DNA from: Wyeomyia smithii
Lineage: Eukaryota > Arthropoda > Insecta > Diptera > Culicidae
Assembly (NCBI RefSeq): GCF_029784165.1
Contig: NC_073695.1
Coordinates: forward strand, 195,260,857 to 195,324,856
DNA: 64,000 nucleotides
Direction of reading: 5' to 3'
Shown one piece after another: positions 1 through 12,700 of this stretch. The translations under genes were made by a program, and so were the position numbers. Position 1 is the stretch's first letter, and every line of letters starts with the position of its first letter. A model generated the notes under the pieces. That model saw only the letters and a list, made by a program, of their open reading frames with translations. It was not told where the DNA came from and did no database searches.

Positions 1-14
1 TATTGTCGTCATTA

Positions 15-138
15 GACTTTCAAATAACGAATAAAAACTGCTCGAATGGTCTTAAATGACAGTTCGTCCATATACCGTACATGATCGAATTATTATTTAA
101 GACATTTCGAGCAGTTTCTTATTCTTTATTTGAAAATC
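15..138. repeat. Short palindromic MITE-like hairpin
   Basis: Bases 15-58 (beginning GACTTTCAAATAACGAATAA) are repeated in inverted orientation at about 97-138 with a few mismatches, leaving a loop of about 40 bases. The arms make up most of the unit, as in foldback MITEs. No coding sequence is present and no clean target duplication was found. Confidence 0.6.
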
Positions 139-474
139 GAAGGACAAGGATAACCATATTTTTAAAATTACCTTTTTCTAAGAAAACGCATCTATTTCAA
201 ATAATATATAAAAACTGGTAGGGCTTTAGGACCCAATTCAAATCAGTTATAAAAAACGAACTGATTCCATTTCCAGATATAAACTTCTTCAAAAACTGTT
301 TACTTGATTTACACCGGTAAAGTCGTGAATTTATGTAGAGCCTCACAAAGCTAGCACAGGGTTTTCATGACCTTCAGGTGACCATAGCTTCGACCTTAGT
401 CAGGAGCCACTACGGGATTTATTTTTAAACTGGTGGCGAACCAACCTGTGGCTGAAAGCCACCTTAATAAAGTA
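139..474. other. AT-rich non-coding sequence, nothing recognised
   Basis: No ORF of note. The 350-474 part may already be the 3' UTR of the neighbouring LOA-type LINE, whose 3' boundary I could not fix. Confidence 0.4.
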
Positions 475-599
475 ATAAAAAAAAATATTTCTAAACTCTT
501 CCACAAGACTTATCTGCAGACTAAAAATGCATCGGTCTGAACTTACGATGATTTCTCCAATTATAGTATCTTATACTCCTCAGTATTTTGCAAGCTGAT

Positions 600-3500
600 T
601 TAAGATAAGGTTGACAAAAATGTAGGAAAATAGTAAGTCTGGGGAGCAGTGATAATGAGGGGCTCGTAGACGCCACTCTCGAACCTTATGCAAATGCACT
701 TATTCCAACGTATCGCTACAGGTCCTTGCCCTGATCTTCGATTCACTTCGGATATGCTCAATGGACTAAAAATAGTATACACGTTCTTTAGGTGGTAAAA
801 AGCAAGGCAGTGGCCGGTAATAAATCCCATGAAGACGTATTTGACGTATTTGAAGGTACCCAGAAATGCCTCAGGGCCGATGAATTGCTGTGCTGATCCT
901 TGTCTTGCGAAGTAGTCAGCACTTTCAGTGCTTTCAATACCACAGTGTTCAGGTACCCAGTACGATAGAACTTGGTTCTACCGGGATAACTCCTGCAGTA
1001 TTGCGCTGCGCTCCTAACTCCCTTACTTATTGAAATAGTTTCCTTAACCCCGGGTCCGTACACTCGGGTGCCAGTGTTGGATCCTATTTTCTTTTCCAGG
1101 CCTTTAAATTCGTTGAGCTTTGCTTGAGCTGTCACTTCATTTACCTGTGGCCACCACACGAGAGAGCGTGCAGACTGAGGTAATTCCGAGGTATTTGACT
1201 TCATTGCTGAAGCCCAGTCTAACTCCGTTCAGTGTTGGTGGAGTGGTGGAGATCTTCCTTCGTCTACTGAATGGAGTTAGGGCTGTTTTTCAAGGGTTTA
1301 TGTTTAGACCCTCCTGTAGACACCATAACATGGTGACATTCAGAGCCGCTTTCATTCGGCTCGACAGAGTTGCGTCGTGTTTACCTCTGACGATGAGAAC
1401 GATGTCATCAGCGTATCCAATGACCTCGTAACCAAGCTGTGAAAGCTTATTGAGAAGTGCGTCGACAACTAGTGACCATAACAAGGGCGAGAGAACTTCT
1501 CCTTGCGGGCATCCCTTGATCACTGACATTGTAACAGACGAATCTCCCAAAGTTGCTGTGATCACTCTGCTAGAGAGCATTGCGTGTATCCAGCTCCTTG
1601 AAGTGTGTTCGATTTCCTCATTGAAGAGAGCCGATGCAGAGGGCGTGTTATCGAAGGCCCCTTCAATATCAAGAAAGGCTCATAGTGCCGTCTCCTGATA
1701 ATTCAGGGTCTTTTAATAAACGCCACTAAGCTGTGAAGAGCAGTTTCTGTCGACTTGCCGCTTTGTTAGGGGTTCCTATGCGGGGTTCCTATGTTAGGGG
1801 TTCCTTTAAGAAACTCATCACGGTTATATTCATCCATTATTTTCTCCATCAACTTGAGAAGTGATGAGGTCAGACTTATGGGTCTGAAAGTCTTAGGTAG
1901 GGTTTTGCCCTTTCTTCCAACTTTGGGGATAAACACTACCTTCACCTCCAGCCAGTTATCCGGGATATGGCCCAGGATAAAGTTGGCTCTGAAGAGGTTG
2001 ATAAGTTCGGACATGATAGCTGCGGCCGATTTTTGTAGAAAGATGGGTAGTATGCCGTCTGGACCTGGAGACTTCATAGGGTCGAATGAGCTTAGAGCCC
2101 AACCTATTGGAGCTTCCGTGAACAGTCGACGGGACAGCAGGATGGACTCCCGAGACGCCATATGTCTCGAATTGTCCCGCCGCGACCCATCACTATTCAG
2201 TACTTCGGTCTCTGTCGATCCGGGAAAGTGGGTGTTCATAAGAACCTCCAACGTTTCCTTGGTAGTGACAGTGAGGCATCCATCCTCTTTCCTCACTTCT
2301 CCTAAACCGTTAGTATGGTCTTTGGACATCGCCTTTTGGAGCCGCGTAGCTTCCGGCAGAGTTTGGATTCTTTCACAGAAACTAACTCTGGATTTCCGTT
2401 TAGCATTGCGTAGCTCGGCGTTGTACTTAGTGAGGGACGCTCTGTAGTCGTCCCAGTTAGACGTGACTTTTGCCCTGTTGAACAACCGCCTAGTTTCCCG
2501 ACGAAGGTCACTGAGTTGATCATTCCACCAGGGTACGTCACGGCATACTGACCGCTGTGTTAGTGGACAGTTTGCGTTGAAAGCATCCATGATTCTGTTT
2601 TGTAGATCATTTGCTGCCGATTTCAGGTCAACTGAATTTTGAATGTTGCTGTAACTGAAAGTTCGTGAATCGATCAAGTGTTTCTTAAAGGATTCCCAAT
2701 CTGTATTCTCAGTATTTCTGTACAGCTCTCTTATCAGAGGGTTAGCCTCTATATTAAAAGCAATGTGTCTGTGATCCGACAAACTAGGTTCATCGGAGAC
2801 ACGCCAATTGTTAATCCTTCCAGAAAAAGAGGCGCTACACGGAGTGAGATCAAGGACCTCCTGTCTGATTGCGTTGATAAAAGCGGGGTTATTTACTACA
2901 TTACATACATTGATATCGTTAGAAGTAAGGTATTCAAGTAGGTACTCACCCCTATTGTTGGTATCGGAGCTGCCCCAGATCGTATGGTGGGCGTTGGCAT
3001 CGCAACCGATCAGAAACGGCTTGTTGATGGCCTTGCAGTACCGCACGAGCGCAGCAAATTCGGGTGGCGGTATACCACCGTGGTCGCCCGGGAAGTAGGC
3101 CGACGCGACAGCCATCTCTTGCTTTTCTCTGGTTGTCGGTACTTCAACTATGACGGCAACGACATCGCGTTGGACAACTTCTGTAATAGGTAAAATTTAT
3201 ATTCTCTATTTAACAGAATTGCAGTCCTTGGTTTGGACTGCGTGTCGCAGTAGATTAACCTACCGTTAGGAGCGTTAAGTCCGAAGACATTGGATTCGTT
3301 GATCCACGACTCCTGGATGTGTGCAGCCGCTAGCTGCTCTTTAGCGAATATCCTGCAAAGAACACCCGAGGCGCTTGCACGCAGCCGTCTTTATCCGGAT
3401 CGGAAGATGATCCGGGTATTGGCTGACGGCTGCCAACAGCGGTTTGGCTGGTTGATGAAAGTGGTTCTTCCTCACTGTTTGGCTTCGGTTGAAGCAGTCG

Positions 3501-3665
3501 ATTGGCAACAGAAGGTCGTCCCGCACTCTGTGGCGGTTTTTGACCCCGAGGGGTGCGACTGTTCAGTGGTTGATGCTTCACACTCTTGCGCGTCTTCAGC
3601 GGAACCGTCCGAGCAGCCGCGGGTTGCGTTGTTTGGGTGGTGGCCGGGCACTCCCGGGAGAGCAT
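600..3665 (-). pseudogene. LOA-type LINE ORF2 (endonuclease, RT, RNase H), broken
   Basis: The longest piece (3115-1766, 449 codons) starts inside an AP-like endonuclease (GCDANAHHTIW, later SDHRHIAF) and runs into the reverse transcriptase fingers (KSPGPDGILP, then RPISLTSSLLKLMEKIM). The next piece (1580-1290) has the RT catalytic YADD box, preceded by KGCPQGEVLSPLLW. The piece at 1204-788 contains an RNase H-like GTRVYGPGVKE motif. The piece at 830-600 opens with GFITGHCLAFYHLK, the C-terminal motif of LOA elements. An N-terminal proline-rich piece lies at 3665-3330. Frame changes between every block and in-frame stops show long decay. Confidence 0.75.
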
Positions 3666-3795
3666 CCTGCGCGTACCTTCCCAGCCGCAGGGTTGCGTTT
3701 GGGTGGTTGTGTGGCACTCCCGAGGGAGTTTCCCACTCGTACCTTCCCTGACATTGCGACGGAGTCTTTCCTGCCTGTGACGTTCGGCCTTCCGT

Positions 3796-4899
3796 TTACG
3801 TTTCGGATGCGTGCTTTGCCGAAACCGTAGTGCAGTTCATGGTTTTCACTCTCAAGAGTTTGGCAGATGCTTCGTCAATATCCAGAACCAGCTCGATCGA
3901 GGTCTTTACCAATTTGCGGTTACAGACTCGCCACATTTTGGTAGAGAGATGGTCGTTTTGATTCTGAAGTGAACGAAGGATCTTCTCGTCCAGAGAGTTC
4001 GCACTGCCCGCGAAGTAACCGACATAGCGTCTGGCCTTCGGCAGATCCTTCATGTGGTATACACGAAGCTGTGCTCTCTCCCACGGTACGAGAGAAGGTA
4101 CCTCCCTTTCCAACCACTGCACTGTGTCGGCACAGGCAAGTTGCAGGAAGCCATTTCTTAGATGGCAACCGTTAAACTTGGGCTTGGTGGTAGGATTTTC
4201 CTGGTCAGCAATATGATCGAGAATGGAGGTCCGGACAGTCTGAAGCTGGTCCGTTGCGAGTAGAGAGCTGGGGTGGGTAGCAGAAGTAACAGCAAGGATT
4301 ATAGCTGCCGCCATGTCCCTATATAAGGCCGTCGGGAGCAGCTTTGGACCCGATGACCCCAAACCAGTACCGTTCCGCAGTTTTTTAGGCTGTGGACAGT
4401 TTGTACTGGTGTTTGGGGACACCAAAGTCGTCCGACCGTTGTCGCTTGACGGCGACTTGATTTGTTTGAGCAAGCTGCTCTGTCGGAATGAAGGCCAGCT
4501 TCCTGGCTTCTTCGTACAAGAGACTGAAGCGAAGATTTTTGCTCAGTCGCAGCCTTTGCGCGTTTGAAAGTCGCTTGACAAGGGCTGCCGATGATTCGGG
4601 TTTCCCTTCGTCTTCGGGCCTTGTCGCTGGACTGGGAGGTGAGTCCATTTGACTTTCGTTATTTTCTTGTGGAGAACGTAGGATGAAGCAGAGGGTCCTC
4701 CGTCCAGCGATTCGCTGTCGAGGTTGAAATCGTCCTCATGCTCCATCTCCTCCATTCCGCCCGGTGCGTTTTTTAAGGGACTGCGCTCCGATAAGTCCAT
4801 GGGTACCGGCAAAGAAAGGCTGCCGGTGGCCGAATTTTGTGAAGTTTTATTGTCCATAAAATTCCCACGAGTCGCTGGGTAAGGAAAAGTCCGCTGCAT
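3796..4899 (-). pseudogene. LOA-type LINE ORF1 (DUF4780-like), frameshifted
   Basis: Three overlapping reading-frame pieces follow each other on the - strand: 4899-4543 (MQRTFPYPATRG start, acidic Ser/Pro-rich), 4648-4385, and 4473-3796. The last, of 225 codons, carries a conserved-looking block (KARRYVGYFAG, then KMWRVCNRKLVKTSIELVLDID) that I associate with the DUF4780-type domain of dipteran LINE ORF1 proteins. No CCHC zinc knuckles are evident in it. ORF1 proteins of such elements bind the element RNA. At least two frameshifts separate the pieces. The domain name is from memory of the family, not a search. Confidence 0.65.
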
Positions 4900-5040
4900 C
4901 AGTGACCCGCGTGATGCAGTAATGGCTAATTACTGTGAAGGGTGCCCTGGTACTCTACAGGCTCCGTTAGTGGGTGGGTATTTGTTACCCCCCCCCCTCC
5001 CCCACCATGTTATTACTCGGCACGGGTGGCATAACACATT

Positions 5041-6584
5041 AGCTTAGGATTTTTTTTAACCATTTAACCATTGGATTTACGTAACAGCCATGGTTAAAAG
5101 CTGTTACAACCATCCATCGATTTATCATATCCTTCCGTCCTCTTTTCGAATAACCTCATTCTATTATTTTCGTAACGTAGCGTACTGATATTCTTTTCAC
5201 TGTAGCATAAGGTTGGGCGTAAACACCAAACTAGTTTCGTTTTGGCGGCTACTGCGGAATTTGTTGAAAGTGCATCGTGTTGTTCTGTTCATGTTCGAAG
5301 ACTGAGATTATTTATTGGTTGCAAATGTTGTAAAAAACCTGTTTTGGTGTTCAAATTTCAACCCAGGTAAATAATATTGTTTTCAGACATCACCATAAAA
5401 TGTCGCTAGGCCGACGCGGTTCTGGTAAACAATAGTATACCGACTTGTTGAATCAGTTGCACAACCGTACAACCAAAACATTCTAAGGGCAGACAAATTT
5501 ACATTAATTTTATCATGAGTTTTTTAACAAAGTTATCAGTAATGTTTTGTTCTTTGTAGTAATATTTACGGATATAATGTTTGCAATGTTTTAAGAAACC
5601 TATTTTTGTTGAAATGCTTAACATGACCCGAGCAGGAGAAAATATCATTATAATATCACAACCAGATATTGGAAATACACCTCATTTTGATCTTAATATG
5701 GTTTACATGGTTGGTAAAATAACAAAACAATTATCACTTAAAAACTTACTTTTAACGAGATATTTCAAAGGCAACTCAAATATCTTATTGAAGGCATAGC
5801 GAGATATGAAATCAAAATTTTATGATATTTTCATATGCATGTTTGAAACGTGAATATCTTTCAAATAACACAATAAGTCTCCATAGCTAAAAATGTTATT
5901 GATGAGTCATGATTTTATTATGCTCTCCTGCCCGGGGACTTACTGAGAATTTTAAATATTTCTGATTTAAAGAATTTAATTTCTAAACTTCACTTTGATA
6001 AAAAATCATGATATTTTAAAGCTAGAGAGCAAACATCAAAGAAAAAAATATGCCTTTATGTTGATATAAAAATTGAACTAAGTAAGAATCCCTTTTAAAG
6101 ACTTGTTATCAAGTAAATGTTTTCAATTGCAGCTAGAAAGTTCAAACACCTGTATCAAAAAAGTTCAATCGATTTTCGTGTTAACTGCAAACTATTCAAT
6201 GCAATGCAACTGGCCTACGTGTATCAACTACTTTCTAGTAGAATACATCGATTGGCGATAAATCCGGCCTGTATACCGTGCGCCCAATTCACAGAACGTA
6301 AAGAGCGTAGTCGTTGCACTAATCCGATTACGGTTCTGTTCTGTCCAGTCCACATTTAGCACGACTTACAACTGCTTCCTCGGTGTAGCAGCAGTAAGTA
6401 CTACTAGTTGATTAGGAAAACAGAGCAACCCAGTGCAACCTGAGCCGAAGCGACAGTTGAACGTCGATTGTTGTCCAGGTTGGGGCCGACCTGGAAGTCT
6501 AGTGCTAGAATTCTAAAACCAAAAAAAAAAAAAAAAAACAGGTGACTGAACTGGATACTTTCGTTCTTAAACCCTTTCCGACAG
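5041..6584 (+). promoter_or_regulatory. Upstream region of the myosin III gene (promoter and 5' UTR inferred)
   Basis: No transposon protein or long ORF is recognisable here. The 6240-6500 part is visibly richer in G+C than the AT-rich 5500-6100 part, as expected near a transcription start, but I could not pick a TATA box or initiator with confidence. A pyrimidine-rich tract ends in CCGACAG at 6575-6584, immediately before the start-codon exon. This looks like a 3' splice site, so a separate upstream 5' UTR exon is likely. A 19-base A run sits at about 6521-6539. Confidence 0.4.
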
Positions 6585-6588
6585 GAAC

Positions 6589-6741
6589 ATGGCGTACAAT
6601 GGACTGTCGCAGCATGTCGACTTTCTGAGGCTGCCCAATCCGAGCGACCGCTTCGAGCTACTGGATTTGATTGGTGAGGGAACCTACGGGGAGGTGTACA
6701 GTGCGAGAGACAAACACAGCGGCCGGAAGTATGCCGTTAAG
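6589..6741 (+). CDS. Myosin III coding exon 1 (start codon, kinase glycine loop, catalytic Lys)
   Basis: 51 codons, MAYNGLSQHVDFLRLPNPSD... to ...KYAVK. The Met at 6589 is chosen because the frame upstream runs into a pyrimidine tract and AG acceptor (6584), and because the distance from Met to the glycine loop (28 residues) fits class III myosins. The exon ends in phase 0 at AAG, followed by donor GTGAAT. Intron 1 is 6742-6801 (60 bp) and contains an in-frame TAG. Confidence 0.88.
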
Positions 6742-9700
6742 GTGAATTAGTGCATTTTTGTGCGACATCATAGAATTCTAATTTTTCACCCACACTTTCA
6801 GATACTGGAAACGATTGCCGATAACATCGAAGAGATCGAGGAAGAGTACTTGGTCCTGCGAGATTTGTCGAAGCATCCAAACATACCGGACTTTGCCGGT
6901 CTTTTCCTGAAGCGGGGTGCAACGGTCGAAGATGATCAACTTTGGTTCGTGCTTGAGGTGAGTACGCAAGATAACAGTGTAAAACTCATTTAGTGCGGGT
7001 TTTCTTTAACCATAACGACCTGTGCATGTTGGAATCACCGGAAATGATCATTACTGAAAAGCTTCTCCGTTTTGTACACGATATTTATGGGATTTATTCG
7101 CGGTTAACGACCAAAACATACAGCCTGTGTGATGTGAAACTTGTTTCTCCGCTTGCCTAGCCAATTGGGTTGCGTCGTGGGGTCGCAGCTTGGAAGCTAT
7201 ATTTTAACTACTTTCGGACATTAGTTGCAAATGGCTTCCAGCCGGCCAACCGCTGGTCGGAGGTCCGTGAAAATCTGTTGCATATTCAGTAGAGATGGTG
7301 ATCGTGAACTTGCTCTGGCGGTTGGTGAAATAAAGGTAGTTCGGCAACGGTGAAGCCAATCTGCGACCCCACTGCCAAGGACAGTGATGACGAATGAATT
7401 GATCAGCTTAAACCATTATCTAGTTTCACTGCGCCTTCGGTAATCGAGATGAGAAGCTCGAACGATTCGGCGTTTTTTTTTTCTGCCTATCATTACCTAC
7501 TATCGTTGAACGTTGTTTATGTGCAATTTGGTTTCGCCGTGTTTCGCGGATGGTTTTTTTAGCACTGTGGATGAACTGCGAATTTGCTACTATGAAATGT
7601 GTGTTGGCGATGGTAATGATGAATGTTTTAAGTGGTAACTGCATAGCCAAATGGGAAAATGTATGGAAAATCCACAGGAGTGATATATGTTTGGTGAAAA
7701 ACATCAGTTTGGTTACAGTGTCTGTTTAATCGCATCCAGTGCATTATGCAAACAGTTTATTGTTTTGCATCGCTCTTCAAAAGTTCACTACACTTTTTAA
7801 TTGGGTGTGTGACCAATTAAAAACAAATTATTTACAGAGAGATTTGTTTTACTCTCGCTAACAATTACTTTTGGAAATTAGAAAGGATTATTTTAGCGTA
7901 TGTTTTCCACATAGCACACCTCCATGTAAGCAATTTGTAAACATTTCGATATTTCGTTGTATCTAGAAGCAGTTTAGGTGTCGTTTTTCAGTACAAATGT
8001 CAACTCAATTCATGTCAACTACCAAACAGAATTGAAATTAAACGAAGAACTGAAGCGAATGTGAAACATGACAAAATAACTGTGTGTTGAATATTGGCTT
8101 TCTACAATAGTTCTAGTTGAGTTATGTTCTTAATTTAATTCCACTTATTTTTGATTACCTTACATATACATCTGTCTTTATTTAGTATGATTTGATATAG
8201 TTTGGTTTTTCTAGAAATGAATAATTAAAAAAAGGATTTCCGTCAGATCTTTGCAGCCTCATTTTTGGAAAGTGTTTCAAATTTCAATTAACATTTTAAA
8301 AGCGCTTGAATATTAAATTTGTTAACCAAAGTGGAACTGTTGAGCTATTAAATTTATGTCCCGAAAATTTTTCATACAATTCGCGTTTCAGTTGGTTTTT
8401 GGTCGTACAACATAGAACATTTCTCAGCAAAAATAACGTACAAAAACCTAAATTAATCCACCTAGCGGTCAGACTCAGCCTTTCTCACTCAAACTTATTA
8501 TTTGTAAAAATAGATTTACATGAATGCTTAAATCCAATAGAGGTTTATTCACTCTTTGGGTTCTGAAATATTGATGTTGTAATTAAAGTTTAAAATATGA
8601 AATTCGACGTAATGTTAGTGCTTAAGAAATAGCGAAATGAAAGAAATGACTCTTAATTTCGAACAATTTAATCACGAGCGATACCGGGAACGTTCAGATA
8701 GTACGATCAAAGCAGGTATAGTGTTGAATAGTCTTTGAATTTCTTTTCTTTCCAAAACTTTTGAACAACATATCAAATTGTTATAAAGTTTGTTATTTGT
8801 AAGTTTGAGAGATGAATCGTTTGTATGATACTAGTTATGTTCAAATAAGTCGTGTAATACTTGAGATAATAGACTTTCGTTGTTTTCAAAAAAAAACATA
8901 ACACTTGCTTAAGTTTGATTACAATCAAATGAAAAGGTAACGTATAGGGCAGCCAAACTTTAAAACCACGTGTTCAATCATAATTCATCAGTTAACCTTT
9001 AACTAGCCCGTTCAACTGATATCATTATTGTTCAAATCGGTTGTGTAGTTTCTAAGATAATGAAGTTCCGTGATTTTAACATTTCGATACATTACAGACG
9101 AAGTTACAGTCCGATTACAGCGAAATTCAATAGGGTGTTTAAGGCAGCTAGACTTTTTATTTGATACTAATTCTGTGGAAATCAGGTCAACCATCTCTGA
9201 GAAAAGTGAGTGAGTTCAAGTTGTCTTCGGAATATGTTTCTTTTCATAGCTGGATTTCACATTTTTAAACAGAACAGGCAAAGTAATAATCCGTTCGTAA
9301 AAAAAAATCATTAGGGTCTTATGGGGCAACAAAACCTTCATATAACACTGATTTTATAAAAATCGGTCCAGCCATCTCTGAGAAACATGAGTGAGATTAA
9401 ATAGTCTCCAGAACACGTTTCTTTCCATAACTTCTGAACCGCAAGTGTAATCTTCATAAAATTCAAAAGTAAGGGGTTTTTAAGGTTCATTTGAAACCAA
9501 TTTTGTTCAAATCGGTTGTGTTGTTTCTGAGATATTGATGTTTCATGATTTTTACATTTTGATACATAACCTCCAAACCAGAAATCAGATTACAATAAAA
9601 TTCAATAGGGTCTTATAGGGCAACTAAGCCTTTCATTTGCAATTAATTTCATTAAAATCGGTTCGGTCAGACCATCTCTGAGAAAAGTGAGTGCGAAAAA

Positions 9701-12700
9701 AAGGTGCACATACACACGTACACACGTACACACCTACACACAAACATATACACCTATATATGCTTATATGCAGAAAATGCTCGATTCATCGAACTGAGTC
9801 GAGTAGTATATGACATTCGGTCATTTGGATCACTTTTCTACCTTTTATTTAGCCAGTGATCGTTAGGAGAAAGTCAATATGTTTACTCTCATTATGTGAT
9901 TTCACATTTTTATGAACAACGGACAAAGTTACAATCCGATTGCAATGAAATTCAACAGCAACCTATGGAGCAACTAGACCTTTCATTTGACACTAATTTT
10001 GTGAAAATCGGTTCAGCCATCTCTGAGAAAAATGAGTGAGTTCAAACATCCTCAGGATAACTTTTCTTAACATAACTTTTGAACCATATGTTCAATCGTA
10101 ACGAAATTCAAAAGTTAAGGGTTCTGGGGACAGCCCGATCATTTGAAACCAGTTTTATTGGAATCGGTTGTGTGGTTTCTGAGATATTTATGTTTCGTGA
10201 TTTTTACATTTTGATACATAACCTATAAACTAAAAATCCGATTACAATGAAATTCAATAGCAACCTATGGCGCAACTAGACCTTTCATTAGCAATTATTT
10301 TTATGAAAATCGGTCCAGTCATCTCTGAGAAAAGTGAGTGAGAAAAAAAAGTTGCACATGCACACACACATACACACATACAGAAAATGCTCAGTTCGTC
10401 GAAAGGGGTCGAGTGGTATATGACATTCGGTCATTGGAACCACTTTTATACCTTTGGTTTTTCCAGTGATTGCTATACCCTTCTAGGAGAAAGGCAAAAA
10501 GGAAGAATGCAGGTTCGTGAACTACAAGGGAATAATACATGAAAGACTTTCGTTAGTTGTTCGGATAAATTTTTAACCCCATCATTCTCTGCGCAATACT
10601 GATGGTAGCCGTATTTGCCATCTTGATCCACAACTTTGCCATTTAAACTGGTTTGTAATGGTTTTATCGCACGTATTTCCAAAGTTCGGCTTTGATAAAT
10701 GCTCGATTACTCTCGAATGGACTTAAATCGGGACAATTTGGTGGAGTGATAGTTTTTTCAATGAAATCGGTTAAACTCTCAGTAAAACACTTGACGACAT
10801 CCTAGTTGTAATAGCAGCTTGGCAAGTCGGGCCAGAGCTTCACTGGGCATTTGTGTAATCGAATAAATAGCAAAAATCTCTTCTGATGAAGTGTCTTCAC
10901 TGTAAACTATTACATTCATTGCTGCTCCAGTGATAAAATCTGTTTGCTTCCCACAACTGAAGATCTCTTACCAAATCATCAGCTCACGGGAAATAAACTT
11001 GAACCTGCACACAAAATCCCCTTAACGCTTGACAAAGTAAAAAAGTTCTGAGTGAAAATGTCAAAATACTTAAACGCTCATAACTTTTTTGTTTTTCGTT
11101 TTATCATCACCAAATTCTGACAGCTAGTAGTACATATTGTCATCTTCAATTTTAAAAAACTAGTTTTTTTTTTAAAAATAGACTATTTGAGATATTTATT
11201 ATTTGTGACAAATTGGAAAATTTTGAACAGAAAAAAAATTGTTTACAGTGTACATATTCCATTATCTAAAACTTCGTTGAAGACACCTTTTCAATCAAGC
11301 AAGCCGTTTTCTGATATAGAAAACTTTATCCATCAGTCACCATATTGGATAGGCCCATTTCAAACAGCAGTCGGGAGTCTACATGAAGAACTAATATAAT
11401 ATAAACATATAATGACCTCTTTTCAAAAAGGAACAACCGTAAAAATTTCGACGAAACGGAAATGACAAGCTAAAAAATTCGTTTGTTATCTATTTTCCAT
11501 GGAATGCACCCACTGGATAAATAAATACCGGCTATTTTCAGTAATTTTCCGGATTTCTTCCCGATTCCGGAGATATTCATATTGAATAGGATTTGAAGTT
11601 TTCTCAGCTCTAATTAGTCAAAATCTTTGTTAAAACTAAGCTCTAGGTGCAATATCTAGGGAATATGACAGAAGAGATAGGATTTGCTATTCGAGCATTT
11701 CTCTGTGAGTTTTATCAACTTTGGCTGTATGAAACCGAGCGTTGTCATGCAGTAGAATCACTATTTCGTGCCTCCGCTCGTATTATGGTCGTTTTTCGCA
11801 GAGTACTCAGCTTTATCGCATCAGTTGAAGTCGATACCGTTCTCAGTGATGCAGTCAACAGCTAATAATGAATAGCACCGATCTTGTCCCACCAACTATA
11901 CAACATTATCCTTGCAGCTTGGCCGAACCGACGACGTAGACACATGATCGGGCAGACTCCATAACTTTCTTTTTTTTGGGTTGCTGTAATGAATCCGTTT
12001 TTAATCATGCGTCGCTATGCGATTCTTCATCGCCCTTCCTTTACAGGCGAGAAAACGAGCCTCAACGTCCCCCGGCTTTAAATATTAGGGAACCCAAGCT
12101 TTTGAACTATTTCCAGAGCATGCAACCGCATGGAAATGGCTTGTCAGGAGCTCTTAATATTGGAGCAAGCTGTTCCTGCGTTTGGCATGGATTTACGTCT
12201 AGCAACACCTTGATAAATTTTTGAATGAAACTTTTTATTAAAATTTTGGACAATAGGTTTCTGAACCGCCAGAGATTTATGAACAAAAAATCGTGTTTGT
12301 ATGTTGTGGTTATGAGAGTCATGAAAATTGTTGTGCAAAATTTCCATCCTCTAAGTGACAAATTTAACAATAACAATTAATAATAATAATAACAACAAAA
12401 ATTGTATCAAACACTAAGTATTGTACGGATTGAGGCAGGTTCATCAAAGCAAAAAATAATTGCTTACATGGTTTGTCTAGTAAAAAACTTTCAACAATCA
12501 ATCTTCGTATATGTCCCGCTTTGTTTTGAACAGATTTATCCCATTTGCTTCCAAAAGATCCTCTGGACAACCTATGAACGCGGACTGTCGAGAACATTGA
12601 AATTACCGTTTCCAAAGTGGCAGAAGCACTCACAGCATGTTGTTTCACTTAGACAAGTGTTTTCGTAATAAAGCAAGATCGCGCCAAATGACCTTTGGTC

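Larger units (their letters stand above)
475..5040 (-). mobile_element. Degenerate LOA-clade non-LTR retrotransposon
   Basis: The two-ORF organisation is readable on the - strand: ORF1 at about 4899-3796, then an ORF2 with endonuclease, reverse transcriptase, RNase H and a C-terminal ITGHC motif down to about 600. RNase H together with the terminal GHC-type motif points to the LOA clade (the group with mosquito Lian elements) rather than jockey. Both ORFs contain frameshifts, so the copy is dead. The C/T-rich stretch near 4990-5005 and the sequence to about 5040 are probably 5' UTR. End coordinates are estimates. It lies upstream of, and antisense to, the myosin gene. Confidence 0.75.
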
